Shown here piece after piece: positions 32,173-40,194 of a stretch of 43,195 nucleotides of DNA. Below the pieces are notes generated by a model. It saw nothing but the letters and a program-made list of their open reading frames with translations, ran no database searches and had not been told where the DNA came from. Position 1 is the first letter of the stretch, and every line of letters begins with the position of its first letter. Position numbers and translations under genes: made by a program. Origin of the DNA: Clostridia bacterium (GTDB lineage Bacteria > Bacillota > Clostridia > Christensenellales > UBA1242); assembly GCA_017468205.1 (NCBI GenBank), contig JAFUJK010000014.1, forward strand, positions 1 through 43,195, given 5' to 3'.

Positions 32173-34311
32173 ATGAAAAAGACAACTAAAATTGTATGCG
32201 GTGTAATCATTACAGCAGTGGTTGCAGGCGGTACATTTACAGGGTTGTATTATGGTGTGCCAGGCATTCGTACAGAAATTGATTCGATTGGACAAAATAC
32301 AAGCCAGGAAATTGTAAAGCCAGATGCCCCTGTAGGAGTGAAGACAAGCGCAAAAGCAACTAGTTTGACCGTTGAGCCTATTGAAAACGCCGAGTATTCA
32401 CTCGATGGCGTAATTTGGCAAGACAGCAACGTCTTTACAGGATTAGAGCCAAACACAGAATACTCAATAAAAGTGCGCTTAAAACAAAATGGAGCAACTC
32501 CAGCCAGCGATAGCACTACGATTGTCGCGACAACGTCTAAATATGTTGTACTTCAAACACCAAACGTTGAAGCAAAACAAGTTGAACCAACATCTATTAC
32601 GATTGAATCAACAGACGATTTTGTTGAGTACTCAATAGACGGAGTAAATTATCAATCAAGCCCTATCTTCGCTGGATTAGCACCAAACACGACTTATCTT
32701 GTGTATGCGCGTACGCTCGAAACTACGACTTCGTATGCTTCAGAACCAAAAACGTTGATTATCACAACACCTAAATACACTCAAGCAGAAATTCCTGCAA
32801 TTTCAGTTATAGAAATCAATTCTAGTAGTATAACATTCAATGAAATTGAGGGTGTTGAGTACTCGATTGACAATGGCTCAAACTGGCAAGTAGATTCAAC
32901 ATTTTTGGGCTTAAATCCTGCGACAACTTACACAGTACTGGCTCGTTTTGCAGAAACCGCTACTCACTATGTTGGCGATGCTAACAGTATTACAATCACA
33001 ACGGAAAAAACCGAGCAAACTGCACCAGTTATTGAATGCGTTGAAGTGACAACCGATAGCATCACTGTTACCGCACTTGAAAACGCAGAGTATTCACTCG
33101 ATGGCGTAATTTGGCAAGACTGCAACGTATTCAATGGCTTAAATCCTGCGACAACTTACACAATTTTTGCCCACTACAAAGAAACGCAAACTCAATTGCA
33201 ATCACCAAATGCAGAAATTTCTATCACGACTGACAAAACTGTAAATGAAAGCACTGTTGACACAAAAGATGTTGCTATTATGAACTTCAATGCAAATTTA
33301 ATTGAGCTCGATAGTTTTAGTGGCAATAATTATGAATACTCGTTAAAACACATAACTGATGCAGGTTGGGTTGAACTTACTCCTTGGACAAGTTCTAAAA
33401 CCATAAATTATGATTTTGCAACTTATTTTAGTAATAATCCAAATGGGACCATTCTGCCCTATGTTCGATACCCCGAAACTTCAACCACTTATGCATCAAC
33501 AGAGATTGCACTTTATGAACAGATGGGTAAAAACTCTCTGATAATTGATGGTGTTGTATATGGCGTATCACCATCTAAAGGAGTTATATCAGTGCAGAAC
33601 TATTTTGGAACATCGGGAATTTGTGATATTGCAAAATCAGTAACAATAAATGGCACTGTTTATGATGTTGAATGTTTTGAATTGTATTTTGTTGGCAACG
33701 AATGCAATGCAATAATTACAGAACTATCACTACCATCAACAATAACGAGCATATCAGTGAACACTCGTAGTGATAATGAGTGGCATCCAATGAAAAATAT
33801 TGAAAAAGTTTACTACAACTGTAATCTTGAAAAATCGTACGGAACTACAATTCGTGACGAATCGCTATTTGCTGGATTGGGTGTAAATGTTGAAAGCGGT
33901 TGTGAGCTTATTATTGGTGCTGATGTTACAACTATTCCTGAAAAATTATTGTATTACAATGAGACAGTTGTTACTTCAGAAAAATGTAATGTAACAAAAA
34001 TCACATTTGAAGAAAACAGCAAACTAACCACTATAGGTTCCTATGCATTTGCTGATGCAAAATGCACAACAATTGATTTGCCTGCATCTGTATTGACCTT
34101 AGGTGATTATGTATTCTGGGACGGAACAACAGATATTGCTTTGCGTACTTTAATTGTCCGTACTGCAAAGGCTGACACAACTGTATTCAAAATTTGGTAT
34201 AAATTGCCAGCAAATGAACTTGTCACTGTATACTTCACTGATGAGACCTGGCTTGAAAGTGCTGGTGAACAATTATTCACCGCAAAACCATTAAGCGAGT
34301 ATGTCGCTTAA
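32173..34311 (+). CDS. Large adhesin-like protein with FN3-like repeats and LRR-type end
   Basis: The protein has 712 residues from ATG 32173 with AAAGGAG; the frame is open further upstream to 32083 without a site. A span (IVCGVIITAVVAGGTFTGLYYGVPG) is followed by four repeats of about 75-80 residues, each with a version of ENAEYSLDGVIWQDSNVF..GL.P.T.Y, the strand pattern of FN3-like domains. The C-terminal 200 residues carry BspA-type leucine-rich features (ITELSLPSTITSI, LTTIGSYAFADAKCTTIDLP). Repeats 1 and 4 are nearly identical in part. This would be a receptor-binding protein in the phage model, or a surface protein conferred on the host in the integrated state. Confidence 0.7.
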   Translation: MKKTTKIVCGVIITAVVAGGTFTGLYYGVPGIRTEIDSIGQNTSQEIVKPDAPVGVKTSAKATSLTVEPIENAEYSLDGVIWQDSNVFTGLEPNTEYSIKVRLKQNGATPASDSTTIVATTSKYVVLQTPNVEAKQVEPTSITIESTDDFVEYSIDGVNYQSSPIFAGLAPNTTYLVYARTLETTTSYASEPKTLIITTPKYTQAEIPAISVIEINSSSITFNEIEGVEYSIDNGSNWQVDSTFLGLNPATTYTVLARFAETATHYVGDANSITITTEKTEQTAPVIECVEVTTDSITVTALENAEYSLDGVIWQDCNVFNGLNPATTYTIFAHYKETQTQLQSPNAEISITTDKTVNESTVDTKDVAIMNFNANLIELDSFSGNNYEYSLKHITDAGWVELTPWTSSKTINYDFATYFSNNPNGTILPYVRYPETSTTYASTEIALYEQMGKNSLIIDGVVYGVSPSKGVISVQNYFGTSGICDIAKSVTINGTVYDVECFELYFVGNECNAIITELSLPSTITSISVNTRSDNEWHPMKNIEKVYYNCNLEKSYGTTIRDESLFAGLGVNVESGCELIIGADVTTIPEKLLYYNETVVTSEKCNVTKITFEENSKLTTIGSYAFADAKCTTIDLPASVLTLGDYVFWDGTTDIALRTLIVRTAKADTTVFKIWYKLPANELVTVYFTDETWLESAGEQLFTAKPLSEYVA

Positions 34312-34334
34312 AATAAAAATTCAAGGAGAAAATT

Positions 34335-35537
34335 ATGAGAAAAAACAAGAAAAAAAGTAAAGCAGTAAAAACCACCGCAACTATTCTTGCATGCGTTGCA
34401 GGAACTGCTGTAGTCGCTGGTGGTATCGTTTATGGTGTGCCTGGCGCAAAAGATTTCATTTTTGGTACATCAACGACTCAACCAAAAGTTTTAAAAACAG
34501 GTTATGAACTCGTTGGAAAGCTTTTTGGTGAAGAATTACGAGTTACTGGTTATTATGGCGATGATACAGAAATCGCGTTACCAAAAACCGTATCGTTGGG
34601 GCAATTAGTAAACCATCGATACACATTTAACGATGCAAGAGAATTTAGAGAATATGTTGATACGATAGAACAGCGTTATACGCAAGACCCTGAATTTTCT
34701 GGCGATTTCAGTGAGCAAATATTTGCGTACTCGTTCTTGTGTTCAGATGATTCGCTGTACACTGCAAAATCGTTAGAGGAATTAATTCAAGTAATTGATT
34801 CGATTATGCAATTAAGCGTTGAAGAACAAGAAGACTTGTTCCCCATCAAGCACGATGGAAAAATTCAATCATACATCGAAGGCGAAGACATCAAAATTGT
34901 TGCCGTTCAATCTATGAACACAAATATTCAAGCATTACATATTCCTTCAACTTGTACAAACGTGAATTGGCGCGAACTTGCTCGCGATGGTGTTGTGTTA
35001 AGCTTCGACAAAGACCACGCGCAATTTGGCACGTGGACATCGAAAAATGGTGAACTAATTGATACCTCAACACAAACGCTTAAATACGTTTATCCAGATG
35101 TTTTAACTGGTGATACCTACACAACTACACCTGGCGTAAAATCAGTAGATTTTTCAGCATTCGAGTCTTATGCTGACCAACTAAAAACAATTAATATCGC
35201 GGAAGGTGTAATTGCGGTTTCTGGCACGTTAGAGGCTTTAGAAACAACTCAACCTATCACAATCAATATGCCAACCACGTTGAAAACAATTAATTCGGAG
35301 ATGCTTGTATATCGCGAAGACGCAAAGAACAATGTTACAGTATTTTTAAAATCGTTGGCAACCTATCCAACAGGCTCTGGAATTGAAGCATATCGATACG
35401 CTCGAGACGACAATATGACACCAACGTATGTCGTGTCTGACGAACTCTACGCGCAGTTAATTACAGAGTTACCAGAATTCCGTGACTCGATATATGCAAA
35501 TCAACTTATCAGTTACAGCGTGTATGTATCACGTTAA
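34335..35537 (+). CDS. N-terminally anchored protein related to the preceding adhesin
   Basis: The protein has 400 residues with CAAGGAG before the ATG. The basic start and membrane span (ILACVAGTAVVAGGIVYGVPGAKDF) share the AVVAGG..YGVPG pattern with the preceding protein, so the two anchors are homologous. The exported part contains leucine-rich-like stretches (LHIPSTCTNVNW, ITINMPTTLKTINSEML). No named family. Shared anchors indicate that both are handled by the same membrane assembly step. Confidence 0.65.
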   Translation: MRKNKKKSKAVKTTATILACVAGTAVVAGGIVYGVPGAKDFIFGTSTTQPKVLKTGYELVGKLFGEELRVTGYYGDDTEIALPKTVSLGQLVNHRYTFNDAREFREYVDTIEQRYTQDPEFSGDFSEQIFAYSFLCSDDSLYTAKSLEELIQVIDSIMQLSVEEQEDLFPIKHDGKIQSYIEGEDIKIVAVQSMNTNIQALHIPSTCTNVNWRELARDGVVLSFDKDHAQFGTWTSKNGELIDTSTQTLKYVYPDVLTGDTYTTTPGVKSVDFSAFESYADQLKTINIAEGVIAVSGTLEALETTQPITINMPTTLKTINSEMLVYREDAKNNVTVFLKSLATYPTGSGIEAYRYARDDNMTPTYVVSDELYAQLITELPEFRDSIYANQLISYSVYVSR

Positions 35538-35566
35538 ATATAATTAAATTTAAGGAGAAAAAAATT

Positions 35567-35785
35567 ATGGCTACTAAAAAAACAACAAAGAAATCAAACG
35601 TAAAAAAAGTTGGAAGTGTAAAGGCTAAAAAGCCTCAAGTGCGAAAGACTTCTGGAACAAAGAAAAAGGCTACAAAGAAAACCGCAACAAACAAAAAACA
35701 ACCAACAAAGAAGCCAAACAATTTTAAAGCTACTGGCATTTTGATTGATGCTGACGGTTCTGTGTATATTACTGGAAAACAGTAA
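35567..35785 (+). CDS. Small lysine-rich basic protein
   Basis: The protein has 72 residues with AAGGAG before the ATG. Residues 1-50 consist mainly of K, T, A and S (TKKSNVKKVGSVKAKKPQV and similar), like the tails of histone-type proteins. The last 20 residues (FKATGILIDADGSVYITGKQ) look like a small folded strand pair. It probably binds DNA, for example to neutralise packaged or replicating single-stranded DNA. Last gene before a terminator. Confidence 0.68.
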   Translation: MATKKTTKKSNVKKVGSVKAKKPQVRKTSGTKKKATKKTATNKKQPTKKPNNFKATGILIDADGSVYITGKQ

Positions 35786-35842
35786 AATTGAATGAACAGA
35801 TACTCATTTAAAAATGTTACTCTGTCTCATCGCATTTTAAAG

Positions 35843-35869
35843 TGAGTGTTCGGTTAATTTGAACACTCA
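35843..35869 (+). terminator. Terminator of the structural operon
   Basis: TGAGTGTTC, loop of 9, GAACACTCA, then TTTTT. It separates the structural genes from the assembly ATPase. Confidence 0.85.
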
Positions 35870-35912
35870 TTTTTAATTTAAAAAAATAATTAAAAAAATC
35901 GCCTAAAAAATA

Positions 35913-35936
35913 TTATATATACTAAAGTATATATAA
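35913..35936. promoter_or_regulatory. 24-bp palindrome upstream of the ATPase gene
   Basis: TTATATATACT and AGTATATATAA form an 11-bp perfect inverted repeat with two bases between, 24 bp before the TTG start of the ATPase. It could be an operator or a -10-containing promoter region; a hairpin is also possible. Confidence 0.5.
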
Positions 35937-35960
35937 TTTCGGCGCGCTGGGGGTAGTTTT

Positions 35961-37052
35961 TTGGACATAATATTATACTATATTGCAATTGGTTTGGCTG
36001 GATATTTTGCACTGACCTGGTTCGCAAAAATATTTGCTTTCTATTGGAAGGTTGGATATGAAAAGCGCCAGAAGAAACGCGAGGAAAAAAGACTAGAAGA
36101 ATTGAAGTGGAGATATTCACACGTTACTCTTGATAACCCACTGTTAAATCAAATGAGAAATGATAGAACCATAGTATTTATGGGAGATAAAGGAAAAGGC
36201 AAGTCTAAAATGATGAACCTTTTCGCAAAGTTTCTTGTAAATAAGAGAGATGAAAACATTAAGAAAAATAAACGTTATCTCAAGTATATGAACCAGGATT
36301 ATCTAGAGCAAAATGCTTGGCTGAAAAAGAAAAATAAATTACCAGTATATGCAAACGTTGAATATATTGATTACACTACAGGCAAACGCAATCAAGTGTT
36401 GCAACCTTATTTTGAAATGGACAAAAAAGCTGTCGAAGGGGCTATATTCTGCATTGATGAAATTAGTTCTACCTATGGTAAAGACTTATATAACAATAAC
36501 GATGACGATGCTGTAGAACGGAAGAAAAACGCAAAGGAAAACTCCAAGAAAAACAGACACTATACTGATGGATGGATTCTTGGAACGGAGCAAGATGGAC
36601 AAGATATCTTTATCGGAATTCGAGAAAATGGATACGCGATTGTGCACTGCTTACAAACTATTGTATCCCTTAGACGCAGAGGGAAAATCCTAAGGTTAGC
36701 CTTAAATCTTTTAAACCTGATATTGCCAGCGTTTTTCACCATAGATAAAAATTTAGCATTTCGTGAAAATTTATTTTTTCGAGACAAAACAATGTACTTT
36801 TTGAAATTACTACTTCCTTCCTACATATCTATGCCTTATTACTATTATCTTGAAAAACAACGCATCAATAACATCATTCAACGTAAATATCGATTATTTC
36901 AAACTCGATTTACATACGGCACTGGAGAGTACTGGATTAACTATACGCATGCAGACTTATTTGACGATAACACACGCGAATATAAGGCTGAATATGACAA
37001 AATGTTTGATAAAAACGGCAATAGAATTAAAAAAAGTGAGGCAACCGCATGA
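35961..37052 (+). CDS. Membrane-bound P-loop ATPase, Zot/pI-like assembly protein candidate
   Basis: The protein has 363 residues from a TTG start. An N-terminal span (ILYYIAIGLAGYFALTWFAKIFAFYW) is followed by a basic stretch, Walker A GDKGKGKS (residues 75-82), Walker B AIFCIDE (residues 161-167) and then GWILGTEQDGQDIFIGIRENG, which is laid out like the sensor TQ..iD..IR region of the Zot domain. Hydrophobic stretches near 245-260 and 290-310 may be a second membrane contact. In filamentous phages pI/Zot uses ATP to extrude virions through the envelope. A DNA-translocating ATPase of another type is the alternative. It has no relatives of VirD4/VirB4 beside it. Confidence 0.68.
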   Translation: MDIILYYIAIGLAGYFALTWFAKIFAFYWKVGYEKRQKKREEKRLEELKWRYSHVTLDNPLLNQMRNDRTIVFMGDKGKGKSKMMNLFAKFLVNKRDENIKKNKRYLKYMNQDYLEQNAWLKKKNKLPVYANVEYIDYTTGKRNQVLQPYFEMDKKAVEGAIFCIDEISSTYGKDLYNNNDDDAVERKKNAKENSKKNRHYTDGWILGTEQDGQDIFIGIRENGYAIVHCLQTIVSLRRRGKILRLALNLLNLILPAFFTIDKNLAFRENLFFRDKTMYFLKLLLPSYISMPYYYYLEKQRINNIIQRKYRLFQTRFTYGTGEYWINYTHADLFDDNTREYKAEYDKMFDKNGNRIKKSEATA

Positions 37053-37690
37053 TTAAAACAAAAAATGACAAGTTGGACAAAGAAACAAAACAAACAATCA
37101 AACAACTGCGCAAGTATATGCAAGATAGATATCTGCAAATTGTACGTTATTTGGAAAATAAAAATACACAAAATGCAAATGCTGAAATTCGCTTTTTAAT
37201 GAAATATGAGCCAAGTTTTGCGGGCGAAATTAAGCAACTTCGTGAGGCGCGAGAGTTGCGCATCAGAAGGCAACAATTCAATCATATCGATATGAAGAAA
37301 ACTGAAATCGAAAAATATATGGAAAAACTGCAAAGAGATATAATGCTGATTGCTGATAATATGAATCAAACAATGAGTAAGCAAACATCGAGCGACCTGG
37401 CTTTAAAGCAAAAACTAACACATCACGCAAATTTAAAAGATAAACTTGATGAATTGCAGTTGATACAAGAAGTGTTATTTAATTTGCTTGAAGCGCCACA
37501 AGAAAAACGCCCACGTGGGCGCCCGCGTAAGCGTATCGAAGAAGATGCGGAGGCTGACGACATCGATATCGAGGACGAACAAAGCATTAAAGAAGAACAA
37601 CCAGAAAATACACAGGAGGATTTAGACAATGACAAAACATTACAATATAACGAAAGTACGAACAGTGCGCCCGAAAAAGCCGAAGATTAG
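37049..37690 (+). CDS. Coiled-coil protein with AT-hook
   Basis: The protein has 213 residues; the ATG overlaps the ATPase stop (ATGA). Residues 5-145 are long helices with heptad spacing; residues 153-162 are KRPRGRPRKR, an AT-hook that binds the minor groove of AT-rich DNA; the last 45 residues are acidic. It may bring DNA to the ATPase or shape it. No known family recognised. It overlaps the next gene by 62 bases in another frame. Confidence 0.62.
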   Translation: MIKTKNDKLDKETKQTIKQLRKYMQDRYLQIVRYLENKNTQNANAEIRFLMKYEPSFAGEIKQLREARELRIRRQQFNHIDMKKTEIEKYMEKLQRDIMLIADNMNQTMSKQTSSDLALKQKLTHHANLKDKLDELQLIQEVLFNLLEAPQEKRPRGRPRKRIEEDAEADDIDIEDEQSIKEEQPENTQEDLDNDKTLQYNESTNSAPEKAED

Positions 37691-38129
37691 ACGTAATACA
37701 ACCAATTCTAGAAAAAAGAAAGCACCTATACAAACAGAAACAAAACCTAATGAAAACAATGTTGTCGGATATGTTTTCTGCGGGAACACTAAATACATAG
37801 ATGTAGAAACAAAAGAAAAACGTAGATATCTTGTAACAAAACAAAAAGGCTCACATGTAACCGTGTCTAAACTACAATCTATAAAACAATTTGATAAAAA
37901 TGGTCGTAATGCAGACAAACATTTAATAGAAATTAATCAAAACTATCCTGGGTTAACAAAACGTACTGGTGTTGATTTTTGGCAATATACAAAAAATCGA
38001 ATGTCTGGTAAACCTTTAAGTATTACTGATTCTAAAATATTTAAAAATCAACCAGAATTTGCTGTTAGTGGAAAAGATTTAAACAAAGCTCAAATCCACA
38101 CAAAAATAAAAAAATACAACAAGCATTAA
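37629..38129 (+). CDS. Basic protein at the right end of the element
   Basis: The protein has 166 residues; AGGAGG precedes the ATG inside the preceding gene. A strongly basic N-terminus (KVRTVRPKKPKIRRNTTNSRKKK) is followed by a strand-rich core (VVGYVFCGNTKYIDVETKEKRRYLVTKQKG) and a basic C-terminus. Likely to bind nucleic acid. No family recognised. Its 3' end is covered by the antisense small RNA candidate at 38108-38279. Confidence 0.58.
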   Translation: MTKHYNITKVRTVRPKKPKIRRNTTNSRKKKAPIQTETKPNENNVVGYVFCGNTKYIDVETKEKRRYLVTKQKGSHVTVSKLQSIKQFDKNGRNADKHLIEINQNYPGLTKRTGVDFWQYTKNRMSGKPLSITDSKIFKNQPEFAVSGKDLNKAQIHTKIKKYNKH

Positions 38130-38279
38130 AAATTACTTGCTGTATTTCCGGGAACCACCATAAACAAAGTTTATGGATACAATGCTAATGCAAGGTTATT
38201 CCCATTTGGGAGAATTACGGAGCATAACAAAATGTTACGCCGTGCAGTGTATTTAAAATACAAAGTATCTCCCTACCTC
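38108..38279 (-). ncRNA. Small RNA candidate, copy A (element)
   Basis: On the minus strand a promoter (38286-38315) is followed by about 170 nt ending in a 9-bp hairpin (38136-38144 with 38115-38123) and seven T. The central part folds as ACGG..CATAAC-loop-GTTACG..CCGT. A related sequence at 40500-40600 keeps promoter, terminator and this hairpin, with the outer pair A-T replaced by C-G. Other stems: a CCATAAAC/GTTTATGG hairpin and TCCCA/TGGGA. No reading frame of note. It may act as an antisense regulator of the last gene or as the primer RNA for complementary-strand synthesis. Confidence 0.6.
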
Positions 38280-38285
38280 ACCATT

Positions 38286-38315
38286 AATATATCACATTTT
38301 TATAAAAAATGTCAA
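38286..38315 (-). promoter_or_regulatory. Promoter of small RNA copy A
   Basis: Minus strand: TTGACA (38315-38310), 18 nt, TATATT (38291-38286). Confidence 0.65.
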
Positions 38316-38338
38316 TACTTTTGCAAAAATTTATTTTA

Positions 38339-38363
38339 AAAGTTGTGTCAAAGTTGTGTCAAA
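38339..38363. repeat. Right terminal direct repeat, possible integrase arm sites
   Basis: A 25-bp sequence made of two AAAGTTGTGTCAA units, identical to 22690-22714 and in the same orientation, 33 bp inside attR. Confidence 0.65.
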
Positions 38364-38396
38364 TCGTAGAAAATGCCTATTTCAAGGGCTTTTTTA

Positions 38397-38455
38397 CAGA
38401 CTCAAAATCTGCCGAGGGCAACCTCATGCCGGTTCGAGTCCGGCCTTCGGCACCA
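38397..38455 (+). other. attR of the integrated element
   Basis: Exact 59-bp copy of the tRNA-Leu 3' part including CCA, lacking the 5' part of the tRNA. It is not a functional tRNA gene. Confidence 0.92.
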
Positions 38456-38459
38456 CAAA

Positions 38460-38486
38460 AACCTAACCGTTTGGTTAGGTTTTTTT
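38460..38486 (+). terminator. Terminator behind attR
   Basis: AACCTAACC, loop GTTT, GGTTAGGTT and a T run. Probably once the terminator of a tRNA-Leu copy. Confidence 0.85.
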
Positions 38487-38529
38487 ATGCGAAGGCAAAC
38501 ACCTTTGGTGTTCTTGCTTGAAAAGCAAC

Positions 38530-38667
38530 GGACTCGACCCCAGGGGTTCGCACCGTTTCGCGATGCTCCACTCTCACTCAGCCTGCAATGCAAGATTGCA
38601 GTCCGCTTTGACTAAAAACAACACGCCCGTGTTGTTTTCTTAACGCGTCGCGCCAGCCTTCGGCACC
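38530..38667. repeat. About 140-bp unit ending in a tRNA 3'-end fragment, copy 1
   Basis: The unit contains a CTGCAAT/ATTGCAG hairpin and a terminator-like AAAACAACACG/CGTGTTGTTTT stem and ends with GCCTTCGGCACCA, the last 13 bases of tRNA-Leu. It recurs at 40195-40336. This indicates a further att-bounded fragment inserted at the same tRNA. Confidence 0.7.
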
Positions 38668-38855
38668 AAATGAGAGCAATCCGAACCAGAGTATTCGGGT
38701 TGTTCTTTTTTATTGTTTAAAGCATTTTCAAGATTAGTGTAATCTTCTATATTTTCAAGTTTTATGTTTTGTGTGTTATCTTCACTTGCATTGAAAACAA
38801 TATCAAAGTAATCATCATAAAGAATTACTTCTCAAATAACTGCTTTCTTTGTCAT
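38640..38855 (-). pseudogene. Small gene with premature TGA
   Basis: The ATG at 38855 has AAAGGAG upstream and reads MTKKAVI, TGA (38834-38832), then an open frame EVILYDDYFDIVFNASEDN.. to 38640. A Trp codon at the TGA would give a protein of 71 residues. TGA is used as a stop elsewhere in the window, so recoding is unlikely; a broken gene is the simpler reading. Its last part runs through the tRNA-type terminator and the 140-bp repeat, so its original 3' end was probably replaced. Confidence 0.5.
38674..38711 (+). terminator. Terminator in the original tRNA-Leu downstream flank
   Basis: GAGCAATCCGAA and TTCGGGTTGTTC pair over 12 bp with wobble pairs, followed by TTTTTT. It lies right behind a CCTTCGGCACCA fragment, as expected for the original chromosomal terminator of tRNA-Leu before insertions. 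Confidence 0.65.
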
Positions 38856-38989
38856 ACAAAATACTCCTTTGTTTGCCTAACATTAACACAAAACAAAAGA
38901 AAAATCAGCCCCTTGACAAAATTTGCAATAAAATAGTTCCAAAATTTTACTATTTATGATACAATATATTTGATTAAGGAGAATTACAT

Positions 38990-40090
38990 ATGTTCAAATT
39001 TAAGGTGACAAAACAGTATGCTCAAGAGTTTGATGCAAAGTGTGCAAAAGTAAATGCTCATGGATTTTTAAGATTTTTAACAGAGCCAGATACAAATAAC
39101 ACATCATTACTAGATTTAATTGCTCAAGTTGAAGATACTATAATATTTGAACAATCGAAACACGATAGAGATATTCAATTAAACGAACAAAATATTTCAA
39201 ATTGTATGAATGAATTCTTTTCACTATATATGCCACAAAAAGCGGAACAAGTTAGACAAATTCTTAACAAAACACATCCTTATTTTATTGATAGCAATGG
39301 TGGGACTCATGTTAATTTTATTTCTGTAAAAAAGAGAGACAATCATTCAAGTAGTGTTGGTCATTCAGGAAAACACACTTTTCTTGATTTTAATGTTTAT
39401 ATCCACAATTCTCTTGATGATTTGAGAACAACCGCACATGAACTAGGTCATGCTCTAAGCTCTCATCATCAACATTTAATTGAAATGATACGTTCAAATG
39501 TTCCAGAACAAGAGATTGATAAATATATGCAAAAAAGTTTTGAAAGGGACTGTGTTGGTGAAATTGAAATCCTTATAATTGAACGACTTTTCAATAGATT
39601 TTTGGTAAAAAAAGGACTTTACACAAATGAAGATTTGGAAAATTATGAGAAAGGTCAACAGGCAAGTTTATTAAGTGAAATTAAACTAATTAGAGAAGAA
39701 AGAGATATAATAAAAAGTCTTCCATGCCCTGTGAGTTATGAAAGTTTGGATAGATTGGTTAAGGATTTGCAGAACAATAATCAAAACAGACTTGTCGATC
39801 GAGTGAAAAAAATGCATGACGATGAAAAATGCAGTTCTTATATGTTTAGATATGTAGTCGGTAGAATTGTCGCAGACCAATGGATTAGGAATTTTGAAAA
39901 AGCAACAAATCACCAAACACAAGTCGAAATGCTAAATAAACTTCAAGTATATTTGGATAAAACTCATAAACTAACTCTAGATAGTGCATGTGAAGATTTG
40001 CTCGGACAAGATTTCGTTTGTGTGGTTGAAGATTATATAACTACTAAAACAAATGAAAATAAACATGAACAAGAAGAAAGAACTTTATAA
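38990..40090 (+). CDS. Putative zinc metallopeptidase (HELGH)
   Basis: The protein has 366 residues with AAGGAG before the ATG and no signal or membrane span. HELGHALSSHH (HELGH at residues 150-154) is a clear zinc-site motif. About 37 residues later VGEIEILIIERL offers a glutamate (E191 or E193) as the third ligand, the gluzincin arrangement seen for example in M3 peptidases. The rest is helical. It lies between remnants of integrated elements, so it may be cargo. I cannot name a substrate or exact family. Confidence 0.65.
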   Translation: MFKFKVTKQYAQEFDAKCAKVNAHGFLRFLTEPDTNNTSLLDLIAQVEDTIIFEQSKHDRDIQLNEQNISNCMNEFFSLYMPQKAEQVRQILNKTHPYFIDSNGGTHVNFISVKKRDNHSSSVGHSGKHTFLDFNVYIHNSLDDLRTTAHELGHALSSHHQHLIEMIRSNVPEQEIDKYMQKSFERDCVGEIEILIIERLFNRFLVKKGLYTNEDLENYEKGQQASLLSEIKLIREERDIIKSLPCPVSYESLDRLVKDLQNNNQNRLVDRVKKMHDDEKCSSYMFRYVVGRIVADQWIRNFEKATNHQTQVEMLNKLQVYLDKTHKLTLDSACEDLLGQDFVCVVEDYITTKTNENKHEQEERTL

Positions 40091-40096
40091 AAACGC

Positions 40097-40127
40097 AACA
40101 CTCAAACAAATTAAAAGTTTGGGTGTT
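40097..40127 (+). terminator. Terminator of the HELGH gene
   Basis: AACACTCAAAC and GTTTGGGTGTT pair with one wobble pair, followed by TTTTT. Confidence 0.8.
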
Positions 40128-40194
40128 TTTTGTTATTAAATTAGTTGTTTTCGACATAAAATTACAATAAATTTTGGTGAGCAGGATATGGAGC

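Larger units (their letters stand above)
22539..38455. mobile_element. 15.9-kb integrated element, inovirus-like prophage candidate
   Basis: Bounded by 59-bp direct repeats of the tRNA-Leu 3' end, with a tyrosine integrase next to attL. Divergent CI/Cro-like regulators separate a leftward lysogeny operon from a rightward early-then-late operon. The late part holds a 41-residue single-span protein, several N-terminally anchored proteins, a basic protein and a membrane ATPase, which is the content of a filamentous phage rather than of a tailed phage or conjugative element. Length exceeds classic inoviruses, mainly because of large adhesin-like genes. Phage nature is inferred; mobility by tRNA integration is well supported. 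Confidence 0.8.

Noticed and set aside
35913..35936. Terminator between the structural operon and the ATPase gene
   Set aside because: The palindrome is A/T only with no T run behind it; the real terminator is at 35843-35869.
38397..38455. Second tRNA gene
   Set aside because: Only the 3' two thirds of tRNA-Leu is present; the acceptor 5' strand and D arm are missing, so it is attR.
22539..38455. Integrative conjugative element
   Set aside because: No relaxase, VirB4/VirD4-like coupling proteins or type IV secretion genes are seen; one small ATPase with an N-terminal span is not enough.
22539..38455. Tailed prophage or phage-inducible island
   Set aside because: No terminase, portal, capsid, tail or lysis genes, and no capsid-interference genes recognised.
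31638..38834. Recoding of TAA or TGA as sense codons
   Set aside because: Both stops end many intact genes here (for example TGA at 26228, TAA at 27807), so two interrupted frames are better explained by mutation or local read-through.
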